Virus record (IMG/VR): IMGVR_UViG_3300030106_006427
Span: 1 to 35,207 of that record
Strand: one strand, 5' to 3'
DNA length: 35,207 nt
Source of the DNA: a virus
Under the pieces are notes generated by a model. The model did not search any database. It was not told the DNA's origin and was given only the letters and a program-made list of their open reading frames with translations. The translations under genes and the position numbers were made by a program. How positions within the stretch are numbered: position 1 is the first letter of the stretch; the number at the start of each line of letters is the position of its first letter. This document shows, piece after piece, positions 1-7,314 of the stretch.

Positions 1-559
1 GAATAGTTCCGATATCCTTGTTACTGTCAACAACAAGAGCCTTAGAGGCAAGTGCCGTACCAGCAGTGATACCATCGATAGTCTCTAGCTCTGCTTCGTT
101 GATAACAGCGTTACCAATGGTAAGGCCACCAGCAGTGACAACGCCACTAAAGGTAGCCGAAACACCAGAACTAATCACACCAGCGTCATAGGTGGCCACT
201 CCATCGTTGAGTGAACCAGCAGTGACAAGGCCACTAAAGGTAGCTGAAACACCAGAGCTAATCACACCAGCGTCATAAGTGGCCGTTCCATCGTTGAACG
301 AACCAGCAGTGACAAGGCCAGAAGCATTAATGGTAGTTGCACCAGCGACAGCGCCTGCTGTGCTAACCGTGAGAGTGTCATTGACATTGATACCACCGTC
401 AAGCGAAGCAAGGCCGGTAGCAGTAATTGCAGTAAACCCGGCAGAGCCGGTTGTGGAAAGGTCGCCGTTGAGTGTCAACGTGCCTTCCGTGCCGAATTCA
501 AGAACCTTAGTTGTACTGTTACCAGTACGGACTCCTGATCCGGAAATTATAATAGACAT
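1..559 (-). CDS. Repeat-containing phage fibre/structural protein (C-terminus beyond window)
   Basis: An open frame begins with ATG at 559 and runs off the left edge after about 186 codons, so the C-terminus is missing. The protein starts MSIIISGSGVRTGNSTTK and is rich in Gly, Ala, Ser, Thr and Val. It contains near-identical 29-residue units (each with TYDAGVISSGVSATFSG), encoded by an 87-bp tandem DNA repeat. The segment ALASKALVVDSNKDIG is of a kind common in tail-fibre and other virion proteins of environmental phages (recalled family knowledge). It has its own upstream region with a GGGGGA ribosome-binding site, a hairpin and a promoter-like AACTAATAA. The preceding S74 fibre gene supports a role in host adsorption or virion decoration. 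That role is inferred; no enzymatic motif is visible. Confidence 0.7.
   Translation of the reverse strand, partial: MSIIISGSGVRTGNSTTKVLEFGTEGTLTLNGDLSTTGSAGFTAITATGLASLDGGINVNDTLTVSTAGAVAGATTINASGLVTAGSFNDGTATYDAGVISSGVSATFSGLVTAGSLNDGVATYDAGVISSGVSATFSGVVTAGGLTIGNAVINEAELETIDGITAGTALASKALVVDSNKDIGTI
129..330 (-). repeat. 87-bp tandem repeat, about 2.3 copies, inside fibre gene
   Basis: Units begin at 129, 216 and 303, each with CCAGCAGTGACAA on the plus strand, exactly 87 bp apart. The first two units are almost identical; the third decays after about 28 bp. The period is a multiple of three, so the array encodes a 29-residue protein repeat and can change copy number without shifting frame. 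Confidence 0.85.
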
Positions 560-586
560 AAATATATCCCCCTATATTTTAATATT

Positions 587-595
587 TTATTAGTT
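587..595 (-). promoter_or_regulatory. Candidate phage promoter motif (variant AACTAATAA)
   Basis: The coding strand reads AACTAATAA 28 nt before the ATG of the repeat-containing fibre gene and just after the hairpin. The same nonamer precedes the gp26-like gene (27362-27370), and both resemble the ACTATTTA motif found before six other genes. The promoter role is inferred from position and recurrence only. Confidence 0.35.
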
Positions 596-599
596 ATAA

Positions 600-621
600 G
601 CCCCAAGGTCTCCCCTGGGGC
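600..621 (-). terminator. Hairpin / probable transcription terminator after S74 fibre gene
   Basis: GCCCCA pairs with TGGGGC, followed by one A-C mismatch and two more G-C pairs around a four-base loop. On the coding strand the stem is followed by TTATAACTAATAAAAT, AT-rich but without a clean U run. It lies between the S74 fibre gene and the next gene, the right place for a terminator. Confidence 0.55.
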
Positions 622-701
622 ATTCTTAAGTAGTACCAATAAAGGGCTTATTAAACATTAAAATAGTGCTCCTTACAGCGATTTCGCCCAACTGGGTGCA
701 A

Positions 702-1853
702 TTACTCACTATCTTTGTTTAACTTTTTTTTCGCCCATAGAAAAAGCTTCTTCCACCAAGGTAATTTATAGTATTCAAAGTCGTCTCTCAGAGACACCAA
801 AGCCAGGTCAAGTCCCTTGATCATCTTTTGTTGCTCTTTGACAACTTCAACCAACAATGGGCCTACTTTAGAGTACTCCATGCTCTCAGCGTCGACACCA
901 TTTGCTTCGTATTCTACAATAGCCGGGAGGATGGCTCCAACCTCTTCAGCGATAAATCCTATATCATTCACGTCACCATTCTTCCACCGGAAGGTAACGC
1001 CTCTCAACTTCATTACAGTTTTAATTGGGCTCGATATAGTTTCAATATCTTTCTTATATCTTCTGGAACTGTAGGTTCTCCAACTACCCGCTTTGCCCGA
1101 ACCCGAGACGTTTGGAATATTTGGCAGTGTCAACATATTTGTTACTTCACTACCAGAAACTCCAACTCCAACAAATCCACCTTGACCCTCACCCGTAACA
1201 TGTATTCTTTGTTTATTGTTTGTTAGGACACCAAGAGTATAGTTTGTTATATTTCCAATAGTCCTATTTCCAACGTGCTCGTCACCGTTGTTAGTGAAGT
1301 CATCGGTGCCGTCGCCCACTGCCGCCCATTCGAGGCTTCCATTGCCATCAGTAGTAAGCACTTGATTGGCGTCACCCGATGCGCTTGGCCAAACATAAGT
1401 ATAGTTGCCGAGCGTTGTAGAACCAGTGACCTTCAAATAGGAAGCGGTCAAGGCATTGGCGCTAAGTGCGAGGGCGCCAGACACATTTTGAGCGACATAT
1501 AGGTGTTGACTTACGTACATAGAGCCCGTGAATTGGTGGGTGTCAGTATAGTCATCGCCAAAGGTACTCGCTCCAGAGGAACTTAGCTGGGTTTTATGTT
1601 TGATAACAGTGTTTTGCAAGTATGCAGTGCCAGTAACATATATGTCGCCGAGCGTCCTTAAGGCCCCAGTAATATGAAAGTCACCTCTTTGGGCTGCTTT
1701 ACCCGGCGTGCCAGTCCATATACCCGCATTTCCATCGTAGCGCAGGATGCCACAATCGTAACAATTGAGGACGTCAATGTCTTTTATGTCTCCGAACTTA
1801 GCCGATTTTAGGCCGGACTTAACACCAGCGTTAAACTTGCCGAAACTACCCAT
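702..1853 (-). CDS. Tail fibre/spike-type protein with C-terminal peptidase S74 chaperone domain
   Basis: A 383-residue protein. The N-terminal two thirds carry short Gly/Ser/Thr beta-type repeats (VTGTAYLQ, VSGALALSANALTASYL, VTGSTTLG) typical of trimeric fibres. Residues about 262-345 form an S74 intramolecular chaperone: SSRRYKKDI (262-270) with the Ser/Lys self-cleavage site, GVTFRWK (285-291) and DIGFIAEEV (297-305). In this family the C-terminal domain guides trimer folding and then cuts itself off before the Ser. The end (364-383) is strongly basic and aromatic, LPWWKKLFLWAKKKLNK. The ATG at 1853 is preceded by an AGAGAG ribosome-binding site and an ACTATTTA motif, consistent with late expression. 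The S74 call is firm; which fibre it forms is unknown. Confidence 0.85.
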   Translation of the reverse strand: MGSFGKFNAGVKSGLKSAKFGDIKDIDVLNCYDCGILRYDGNAGIWTGTPGKAAQRGDFHITGALRTLGDIYVTGTAYLQNTVIKHKTQLSSSGASTFGDDYTDTHQFTGSMYVSQHLYVAQNVSGALALSANALTASYLKVTGSTTLGNYTYVWPSASGDANQVLTTDGNGSLEWAAVGDGTDDFTNNGDEHVGNRTIGNITNYTLGVLTNNKQRIHVTGEGQGGFVGVGVSGSEVTNMLTLPNIPNVSGSGKAGSWRTYSSRRYKKDIETISSPIKTVMKLRGVTFRWKNGDVNDIGFIAEEVGAILPAIVEYEANGVDAESMEYSKVGPLLVEVVKEQQKMIKGLDLALVSLRDDFEYYKLPWWKKLFLWAKKKLNKDSE

Positions 1854-1883
1854 GTAACACTCTCTTGGTATTCTCTTTCATTT

Positions 1884-1891
1884 TAAATAGT
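1884..1891 (-). promoter_or_regulatory. Candidate phage promoter motif ACTATTTA before S74 fibre gene
   Basis: The coding strand reads AACTATTTAAAATG 38 nt before the ATG. It overlaps a perfect 7-bp inverted repeat AATAGTT-GT-AACTATT (1886-1901), in the 56-nt gap between dnaE and the fibre gene. The octamer recurs before five other genes here. The inverted repeat could also bind a regulator. Confidence 0.45.
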
Positions 1892-1909
1892 TGTAACTAT
1901 TGTAAAGCA

Positions 1910-4900
1910 CTATCCTAGCAATTTAAAGTTATGTCTGATAGATCTTGTAGAAAACCCCCACTGCTCATCGTAGTCTAGCTTAGCCATATAAGGCCTATTA
2001 ATGTGTAATTCATCATCCTTTTTAACTCCCCAGCACTTGATACTAGTGATGGTAGACGTTGGATCTAAAGCTCTTACTACCCAATAGTCCTTGCCGTTTT
2101 TGGTCTTCTTTCTAACTATTTCTCTAGGAATGAACCATGCAATCCCTAGGTCGTCGTCCCACTCTCCAAGAGCAGGAACACAATATTCTTCTAACTTTCT
2201 TTGTACATCTCTATTAACAACAATGTCAAAAGGAAATACTCCGGTTAGATCAGAAATATGTCTAATTTTTTCTTCATCGCTAAAATTACCTTGCTCCGCA
2301 AATGCTTCAATATTATTTAAGAATTTTTTCTTATTCTTAGGCCTCTCGCAGGCTACTGCGCCCCAGAAGTGCTTATCGCCACTAAATCTTTCATCTATGA
2401 GGTTATCAAGAGCGCCGCATCTACAAAGAACGTCTAGGGCCTTTTTATTTAATTTGGAATAAGATATCTCTTCATTAAATAATAATTCTTCCGCAGAATT
2501 AAAAGGTCTATTGTCTATAATCTGCTTAATTGCAGCTTCCCCGAGCCCTTTTATAGAATTGAACGGCTGGATTAAAACCTTGTCGTCTTCTCCAATCGAC
2601 CACTTAGTTGTAGAAATGTTGATATCAATCGGCTGCACTTCATATCCCATCTTTTTAACAATATTAATTGCCTGTTCCTTCCTGCCTTCCGGCTCTCTGT
2701 CTAGAAACGCAGCGACCCACTCAGAAGGATAATAATTCAATAGCCAAGCACACTGATAACTTAGCACCGAATATGAGACCGCGTGACTCTTATTGAAGCC
2801 ATAGCCGGAGAAATACTCAAAATTAGCCCATAGCTTCTCGGCACTCGTTTTATCTATGCCCTTCTCCATACAGCCTTCAACAAACTTATTTTGAATTCTA
2901 TCCTTCGCCGATGCGCCTTTCCCTGTGCCCTTCTTTGTCAATAACTTTCTCAAAGCATTCCCTTCGTCGAGGGTTACATTCTTGCCCAGCTTGTGTGCCA
3001 ATAGCGCGATTTGCTCCTGGAATATTAAGAACCCGTATGTCTCTTGGGTTACCTCTCTTAGCAATGGGTGCATATAATGGATGCTGCCAGGATTTTCTTT
3101 TGCATCGACATAAGACTTATCGACATTTGCTCCTAGCGGTCCCGGTCTGTAGATGGACGTAATCGCGGAGATGTCAATAATGTTTTTTGGCTTTGCTCTC
3201 ATACAAAACTCTTGTGCACCTTCTTGCGTGAATTGGAATACTCCGGCGAAGTTGCCTTTATGGAATATATTTTCATACACGTTTTTATCATTTAGATCTA
3301 TTACATCAGGGTGTAAATTTTTGTCGTAGTACTCCCTGATATCGTTATACGTAACCTCTTCCATGCCATGGTGTCTTTCTAAAATATGCTCGATTGCAAC
3401 CTCAATCATCCTAAGTGTGCTCAAGCCTAAGAAGTCGAACTTAATGAACCCAAGAGGCTCTAAGTGCCTAACATTCTGGCCTTCCGACCATGGTGTTTGT
3501 GTGACTCCCTTGTTTGTAATAAGAGGCATGTACTTATCTAGCTGCTCTCCTATAACGACACCTCCTGCGTGCCGACTAATCGAGCGGACTGACCCGTAAA
3601 TTGCTTCAATGTGGGTCTTGATGAATGGATATTTTTCTAGATATTTCTGCAACGTCGTAGAGAACTCCATTGTCTCCTCAAAAGTAGGAACGTACACACC
3701 AGACTTAATGCCGTGCTTTTTCTTGGCTGCTGGCGTGGCTTCTTGGATCATCTTGGACGTAACAGGGTTCACTTCAGTGAAAGGCACATTATAAAACTTT
3801 GAAACATCCTTGATAAGCGAGCGCAGTTGTAGAGTATTGTAGTTAGAGATTGGCACAACCGTGTTTGCTCCCCATTCGTCAATTAGCAAATTTGTTAGCT
3901 TCATTCGGTCGCTGACATCATAATCGATATCCGGGTAGTCAGTGGCGTCTCTTCTCATGAACCGGGAGAAAAGCAAATCATATTTGATTGGATCAATTTG
4001 TGTAATGCCCAACACGTAAGACAAAAGAGAACCAGCCGCGCTCCCTCGGCCCGGTCCCGAAAGCATGACGTCATTAGCTCGGTCAGCAATCGCTTTCATT
4101 GTTAGAAAGTATTTACTAAAGCCTCTTTCGTCAATAATCTTTATTTCCTCTTTTAGTCTGTCAACATAGTTGCCCTTCTTGTGGAGTTCCATGGATTTTA
4201 ATCCCTCTATCGCTAGCTTAGTAAGTGCTCCCGTTGCCGTGTGATCCGGTGGCACCACAAACTCCGGCAGTCTCACCGTGCTATCCGGCATAAACGACTC
4301 GATTCTTTCAAAAGCGATTTTATGCGTGTTAGTAATAGATTTCATTACAAGATCATCGTCATACTCTACTTCACACATGGAAGAATACTTCTTATAAGCT
4401 TCCCACATCTGGTCTCCGTTTTTAGGATATAGTTCCATCCCTAGATCATCCACATCGATAGGCAATTCGTCTGTCAACCACTCCGGCTTTTGTGCTCTGC
4501 CAAGAAATCCGAGTCTTTTATATAGTTCTCGATCCTTCCATGCAGTCGGAGTTGGATAGTGACTGTCCGCCGTGGATATCAATTCCATATTATACTCTTT
4601 AGAGACTTCTATAATATATTTGTTTAACTCATGTTGCTCTGGTGCAGAGAACCACTGTAGTTCGCCGTACCATCGATCTCCAAAGATTGATTGCATTCTC
4701 TCTGTCGTCTCTCTCATGGCAGCTAGAACAGCGCCTGCGCCATCATCACGATTATCCCAATAGTTACCTGCGTACACGCCACCAAGGCAAGCAGACGAAG
4801 CAATAATACCGTCATTGTGTTCCTCCAATAGTTTATAGTCAACACGCGGATATCGATAACGATTATCCCCCTCATATGATTTAGATATGAGAGAGAATAT

Positions 4901-5344
4901 GTTGTTAAGGCCCGTTTGATTTTGCGCAATTAATATAAGATGATTCTTTTTCTTAATTATATTGGCTTTCGCCTTTGAATCTCGCTCGTTCTCAATCGCC
5001 ATGTTGTCTGAGTTTTTTAGTTTCCTGGCTTCCTTCTTATCTTCTTTTGCTTTTTCATATGCTTCTCTCCAATCATCAATAGACGGTAAGAAATAGGCTT
5101 CAACACCAAAAATAGGCTTAAAATTTTTACCCTGCTCTTTCATTTTTCTGGCGTGGAGGATCTGATACGACATACCGTTGGCATTTCCGTGGTCCGTTAG
5201 AGCCAGCGCGTCACATCCGTTTTGGTAAGCAAAGTCCATGTGTTCTTGTGGATAGCCAAGGCCATCAAACGGAGAGCCCACTACACTGTGGGCGTGCAAT
5301 CCTACGAACGGGATCGATGATTTTTTTCTTTCTGTATCAGACAT
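1910..5344 (-). CDS. dnaE: DNA polymerase III alpha subunit-like, family C polymerase with intact PHP domain
   Basis: A 1144-residue replicative polymerase, near the length of bacterial DnaE (about 1160). The N-terminal PHP domain (about 11-290) keeps all expected metal ligands: H17/H19 (LHAHS), D27, H52 (LTDHGN), E82 (GVEAYF), H135 (NHLILIA), C186 (SSACLGG) and D260/H262 (TADSHY). The catalytic aspartates are D472 and D474 (YPDIDYD) and D637 (FIKFDFLGL). Other DnaE signatures are GPGRGSAAGSLLSYVLGI (430-447), SIYRPGPLG, GFLIFQEQ and GFNKSHAVSYS. A helix-hairpin-helix lies near 931-947 and an OB-like segment near 1085-1135. I saw no obvious QxxLF-type clamp-binding motif. The start has a strong AAGGAGGAT ribosome-binding site and overlaps the end of the small membrane-protein gene by 8 bp. 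By family knowledge an intact PHP domain can proofread. Confidence 0.95.
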   Translation of the reverse strand: MSDTERKKSSIPFVGLHAHSVVGSPFDGLGYPQEHMDFAYQNGCDALALTDHGNANGMSYQILHARKMKEQGKNFKPIFGVEAYFLPSIDDWREAYEKAKEDKKEARKLKNSDNMAIENERDSKAKANIIKKKNHLILIAQNQTGLNNIFSLISKSYEGDNRYRYPRVDYKLLEEHNDGIIASSACLGGVYAGNYWDNRDDGAGAVLAAMRETTERMQSIFGDRWYGELQWFSAPEQHELNKYIIEVSKEYNMELISTADSHYPTPTAWKDRELYKRLGFLGRAQKPEWLTDELPIDVDDLGMELYPKNGDQMWEAYKKYSSMCEVEYDDDLVMKSITNTHKIAFERIESFMPDSTVRLPEFVVPPDHTATGALTKLAIEGLKSMELHKKGNYVDRLKEEIKIIDERGFSKYFLTMKAIADRANDVMLSGPGRGSAAGSLLSYVLGITQIDPIKYDLLFSRFMRRDATDYPDIDYDVSDRMKLTNLLIDEWGANTVVPISNYNTLQLRSLIKDVSKFYNVPFTEVNPVTSKMIQEATPAAKKKHGIKSGVYVPTFEETMEFSTTLQKYLEKYPFIKTHIEAIYGSVRSISRHAGGVVIGEQLDKYMPLITNKGVTQTPWSEGQNVRHLEPLGFIKFDFLGLSTLRMIEVAIEHILERHHGMEEVTYNDIREYYDKNLHPDVIDLNDKNVYENIFHKGNFAGVFQFTQEGAQEFCMRAKPKNIIDISAITSIYRPGPLGANVDKSYVDAKENPGSIHYMHPLLREVTQETYGFLIFQEQIALLAHKLGKNVTLDEGNALRKLLTKKGTGKGASAKDRIQNKFVEGCMEKGIDKTSAEKLWANFEYFSGYGFNKSHAVSYSVLSYQCAWLLNYYPSEWVAAFLDREPEGRKEQAINIVKKMGYEVQPIDINISTTKWSIGEDDKVLIQPFNSIKGLGEAAIKQIIDNRPFNSAEELLFNEEISYSKLNKKALDVLCRCGALDNLIDERFSGDKHFWGAVACERPKNKKKFLNNIEAFAEQGNFSDEEKIRHISDLTGVFPFDIVVNRDVQRKLEEYCVPALGEWDDDLGIAWFIPREIVRKKTKNGKDYWVVRALDPTSTITSIKCWGVKKDDELHINRPYMAKLDYDEQWGFSTRSIRHNFKLLG

Positions 5345-5555
5345 TTACCCTATCCTCCTTAATTATTTGTTTAATTCTTATTAATGATAAAAGGACCGCC
5401 GCGACAATAAACGCTGTGTATAATACCACAAAGAATAACGCATAATCGTAAGCCAAGAAGATCGCCAAAGTAGCGGGTACAAAATGTATTTTCCCAAGAA
5501 CAAGGCAAATCAAAGCTACCTTAGTTAGAATATGTAAGCGATTCCACCATTCCAT
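5337..5555 (-). CDS. Small predicted membrane protein, unknown function
   Basis: A 72-residue protein with two hydrophobic segments, about residues 11-33 (VALICLVLGKIHFVPATLAIFL) and 38-60 (ALFFVVLYTAFIVAAVLLSL), and a charged end IRIKQIIKEDRVNV. This suggests two membrane passes. The ATG at 5555 is preceded by AGGA at good spacing. The 3' end overlaps the dnaE start by 8 bp, suggesting translational coupling; the ribosome-binding site of dnaE lies inside this gene. No family is recognised. Small phage membrane proteins can act in lysis or superinfection exclusion, but nothing here shows which. Confidence 0.6.
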   Translation of the reverse strand: MEWWNRLHILTKVALICLVLGKIHFVPATLAIFLAYDYALFFVVLYTAFIVAAVLLSLIRIKQIIKEDRVNV

Positions 5556-5582
5556 ATATTGTATCCTATTATAGAGTTATCG

Positions 5583-6452
5583 TCAATCAAAAATGCTCAA
5601 GTATCTCTCACCACGGTCACATAGAAATGTAACTACACAGCCATCGTGCTCGTTGTCCTGCATCCATCTCTCGGCTGCGAGTATGTTAGCTCCCGCGCTA
5701 ATTCCCACAAAGAGACCGTGCTCTCTCGCCAATTTTTTTGCTCTTTCAATAGCGTCTTCAGTTGCAATATCAATCGTCTCGTCGATCTCTTCGCGATCAA
5801 CAAGGTAATCGCCGCCGTCTCCGATCCCCTGTATGCCGTGAACCTTGCCCTCGGCAGGCATCACCATAATAAACTTGGGCAAAGGAGAATCCACAAACGA
5901 CTCCATAGCTCTTTTTGTACCCATTATCGTCCCGCCAGTTCCACCACCAGACACAATCGCGGCAATTTTTCCCTCTCCGCGTCTTATCAATTCTTGCTTT
6001 ATTTCCATTCCAGTGGTCCACTTGTGGCAATCGATATTGTCAGGATTGGCAAATTGGTTAGGAGAGAAATAGTTTTCATTTTCTTCTACCATTTTGTCCC
6101 TTAACTCAATCGCGCCTTTAAAGTCACTCTCTCCTACCTCTATTATCGTCGCTCCAAATAATCTTATCATTTGTTTTCTCTCCTCGCTCATATTGCAAGG
6201 CAAAATTATGATGACCTTGTAGCCCTTGACAGAGCCTAGCATAGAGAAGGAGATCCCTGTGTTGCCCGATGAAGCCTCGACAATAGTATCCCCCGGCTTT
6301 AGTTCTCCTCTCTCCTCTGCCTTCGTTAAAACATAATAAGCCATCCTATCTTTAATAGACCCGGTTGGATTATAGGTTTCAAGCTTTGCAAATAGCTTTG
6401 GAGCAATCTCTATAAGAGGAGTTTTTCCGATGTAGTTTAAAATATCACTCAT
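5583..6452 (-). CDS. Cysteine synthase (O-acetylserine sulfhydrylase family, PLP-dependent)
   Basis: A 289-residue enzyme of the CysK/CysM family (bacterial members are about 290-320). PLP lysine K34 sits in NPTGSIKDR. The substrate loop is ASSGNTG (60-66), the phosphate-binding loop SGGGTGGT (168-175), and other family marks are VHGIQGIG (204-211), VGISAGAN (249-256) and CDRGERYLS (278-286). The family makes cysteine from O-acetylserine and sulfide in the cytoplasm; some members use O-phosphoserine, thiosulfate or homocysteine, and I cannot decide the substrate. The motifs are complete, so the protein is probably active. The start overlaps the end of the upstream gene by 8 bp, so the two are probably coexpressed. 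This is an auxiliary metabolic gene. Confidence 0.9.
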   Translation of the reverse strand: MSDILNYIGKTPLIEIAPKLFAKLETYNPTGSIKDRMAYYVLTKAEERGELKPGDTIVEASSGNTGISFSMLGSVKGYKVIIILPCNMSEERKQMIRLFGATIIEVGESDFKGAIELRDKMVEENENYFSPNQFANPDNIDCHKWTTGMEIKQELIRRGEGKIAAIVSGGGTGGTIMGTKRAMESFVDSPLPKFIMVMPAEGKVHGIQGIGDGGDYLVDREEIDETIDIATEDAIERAKKLAREHGLFVGISAGANILAAERWMQDNEHDGCVVTFLCDRGERYLSIFD

Positions 6453-7314
6453 TTTCTACTCCAATTCCTTTTAATGAACGGGGATTTAATATTCTCTTAG
6501 CAGGGCGATTTATATCATCCGGCTTATTCCCCATATAGTTTTGGTATCCATCCCAACTGCTTATATTAAAGTAGTAAGGGGTCTCCTCAATCTGCTCAAG
6601 CACCAAATCATAGAATACATCACTTAAAGAGAAAAAGCGAGCAGAATATTGTTCCTCTTTAGGAAGTTCTGTTTTCCTATCTCCCCAATCTTGGTTTAGA
6701 TATCTAGCAGTGCCATTCTCTTTAACCATATCTATGAAGTACAAACACTCTTCGTAATTGAACGTAAACGGCAAATACTCGTTATCAATAACAGTTTTGC
6801 CCTGCCAAGAGAGAGAAAAATTTTTCGGACTGGAAATCGTCCTCCGATGCGCTCTTAAAACCTCCGGATCGTGGACGCCGTATGGGAAAGAAACAAAAAA
6901 CTTATTCGGCACCAACCAACTGCTGAGCCTGCCTATCATCTCGTTCGCCATCTTTGCGCCGTAAAGCGCGCTCCAAGCAAGACTATCTCTCTTATCCCTG
7001 TCGTGTGGGTGAATAGCAACATAATATATTGGTATCCTCACTCTAACCTCGTGGGAGTATGTCTCAAAGCTTCTATAGGCATACACCGGATCTTCTATGT
7101 AATCACCTAGTCGAGCTTTTATCAGAGGCATCATATCGTTATGGCAGATAACAAATATTGTCTCACACCCTGCATAACCGCAGTCTAAAACAGACCTCTC
7201 AACTGCGAGGTAGTCCTGTGCTACCGGCATCAGACAGTCATGCCAAGGCATATTAAAGTCTAATTTCTGTCCCGCAACTGGCACGATCCCAGCGAGGTGA
7301 TACCCCGGTTCCAT
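6445..7314 (-). CDS. Uncharacterised phage protein with nucleotidyltransferase-like N-terminus
   Basis: The frame extends to a TTG at 7317, but ATG at 7314 overlaps the upstream stop (TGATG) and is the better start, giving 289 residues. The N-terminus HLAGIVPVAGQKLDF, then a conserved-looking CLMPV...YLAVERSVLDC and GCETIFVICHNDMMPLI, resembles the start of sugar-nucleotide transferases: a beta strand, a loop replacing the usual GxGxRL, then a strand ending at a predicted nucleotide pocket. Later come RIPIYYVAIHPHDRDKRDSLAWSAL and a region rich in Trp and Tyr. I recall similar proteins in T4-like marine phages, without a known role. Transferase activity is a hypothesis only. It sits between an unknown gene and cysteine synthase, with overlaps on both sides. 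Confidence 0.7.
   Translation of the reverse strand: MEPGYHLAGIVPVAGQKLDFNMPWHDCLMPVAQDYLAVERSVLDCGYAGCETIFVICHNDMMPLIKARLGDYIEDPVYAYRSFETYSHEVRVRIPIYYVAIHPHDRDKRDSLAWSALYGAKMANEMIGRLSSWLVPNKFFVSFPYGVHDPEVLRAHRRTISSPKNFSLSWQGKTVIDNEYLPFTFNYEECLYFIDMVKENGTARYLNQDWGDRKTELPKEEQYSARFFSLSDVFYDLVLEQIEETPYYFNISSWDGYQNYMGNKPDDINRPAKRILNPRSLKGIGVENE

Noticed and set aside
279-593. Plus-strand open frame of 104 codons at the left edge, and all other plus-strand open frames in the window
   Set aside because: Each lies opposite a minus-strand gene with clear protein-family motifs, has no consistent ribosome-binding site, and gives low-complexity or unrecognisable protein. The true left-edge gene is the minus-strand repeat protein.
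4723-4929. Minus-strand 68-codon frame inside dnaE
   Set aside because: It is out of frame with a very well conserved polymerase region; no start signal.
5558-5586. TTGACG-17-TACAAT resembling a sigma70 promoter at the end of the cysteine synthase gene
   Set aside because: Transcription would begin downstream of the ATG of the small membrane protein, whose AGGA ribosome-binding site overlaps the supposed -10 region. It might still serve dnaE, but evidence is too weak to list.
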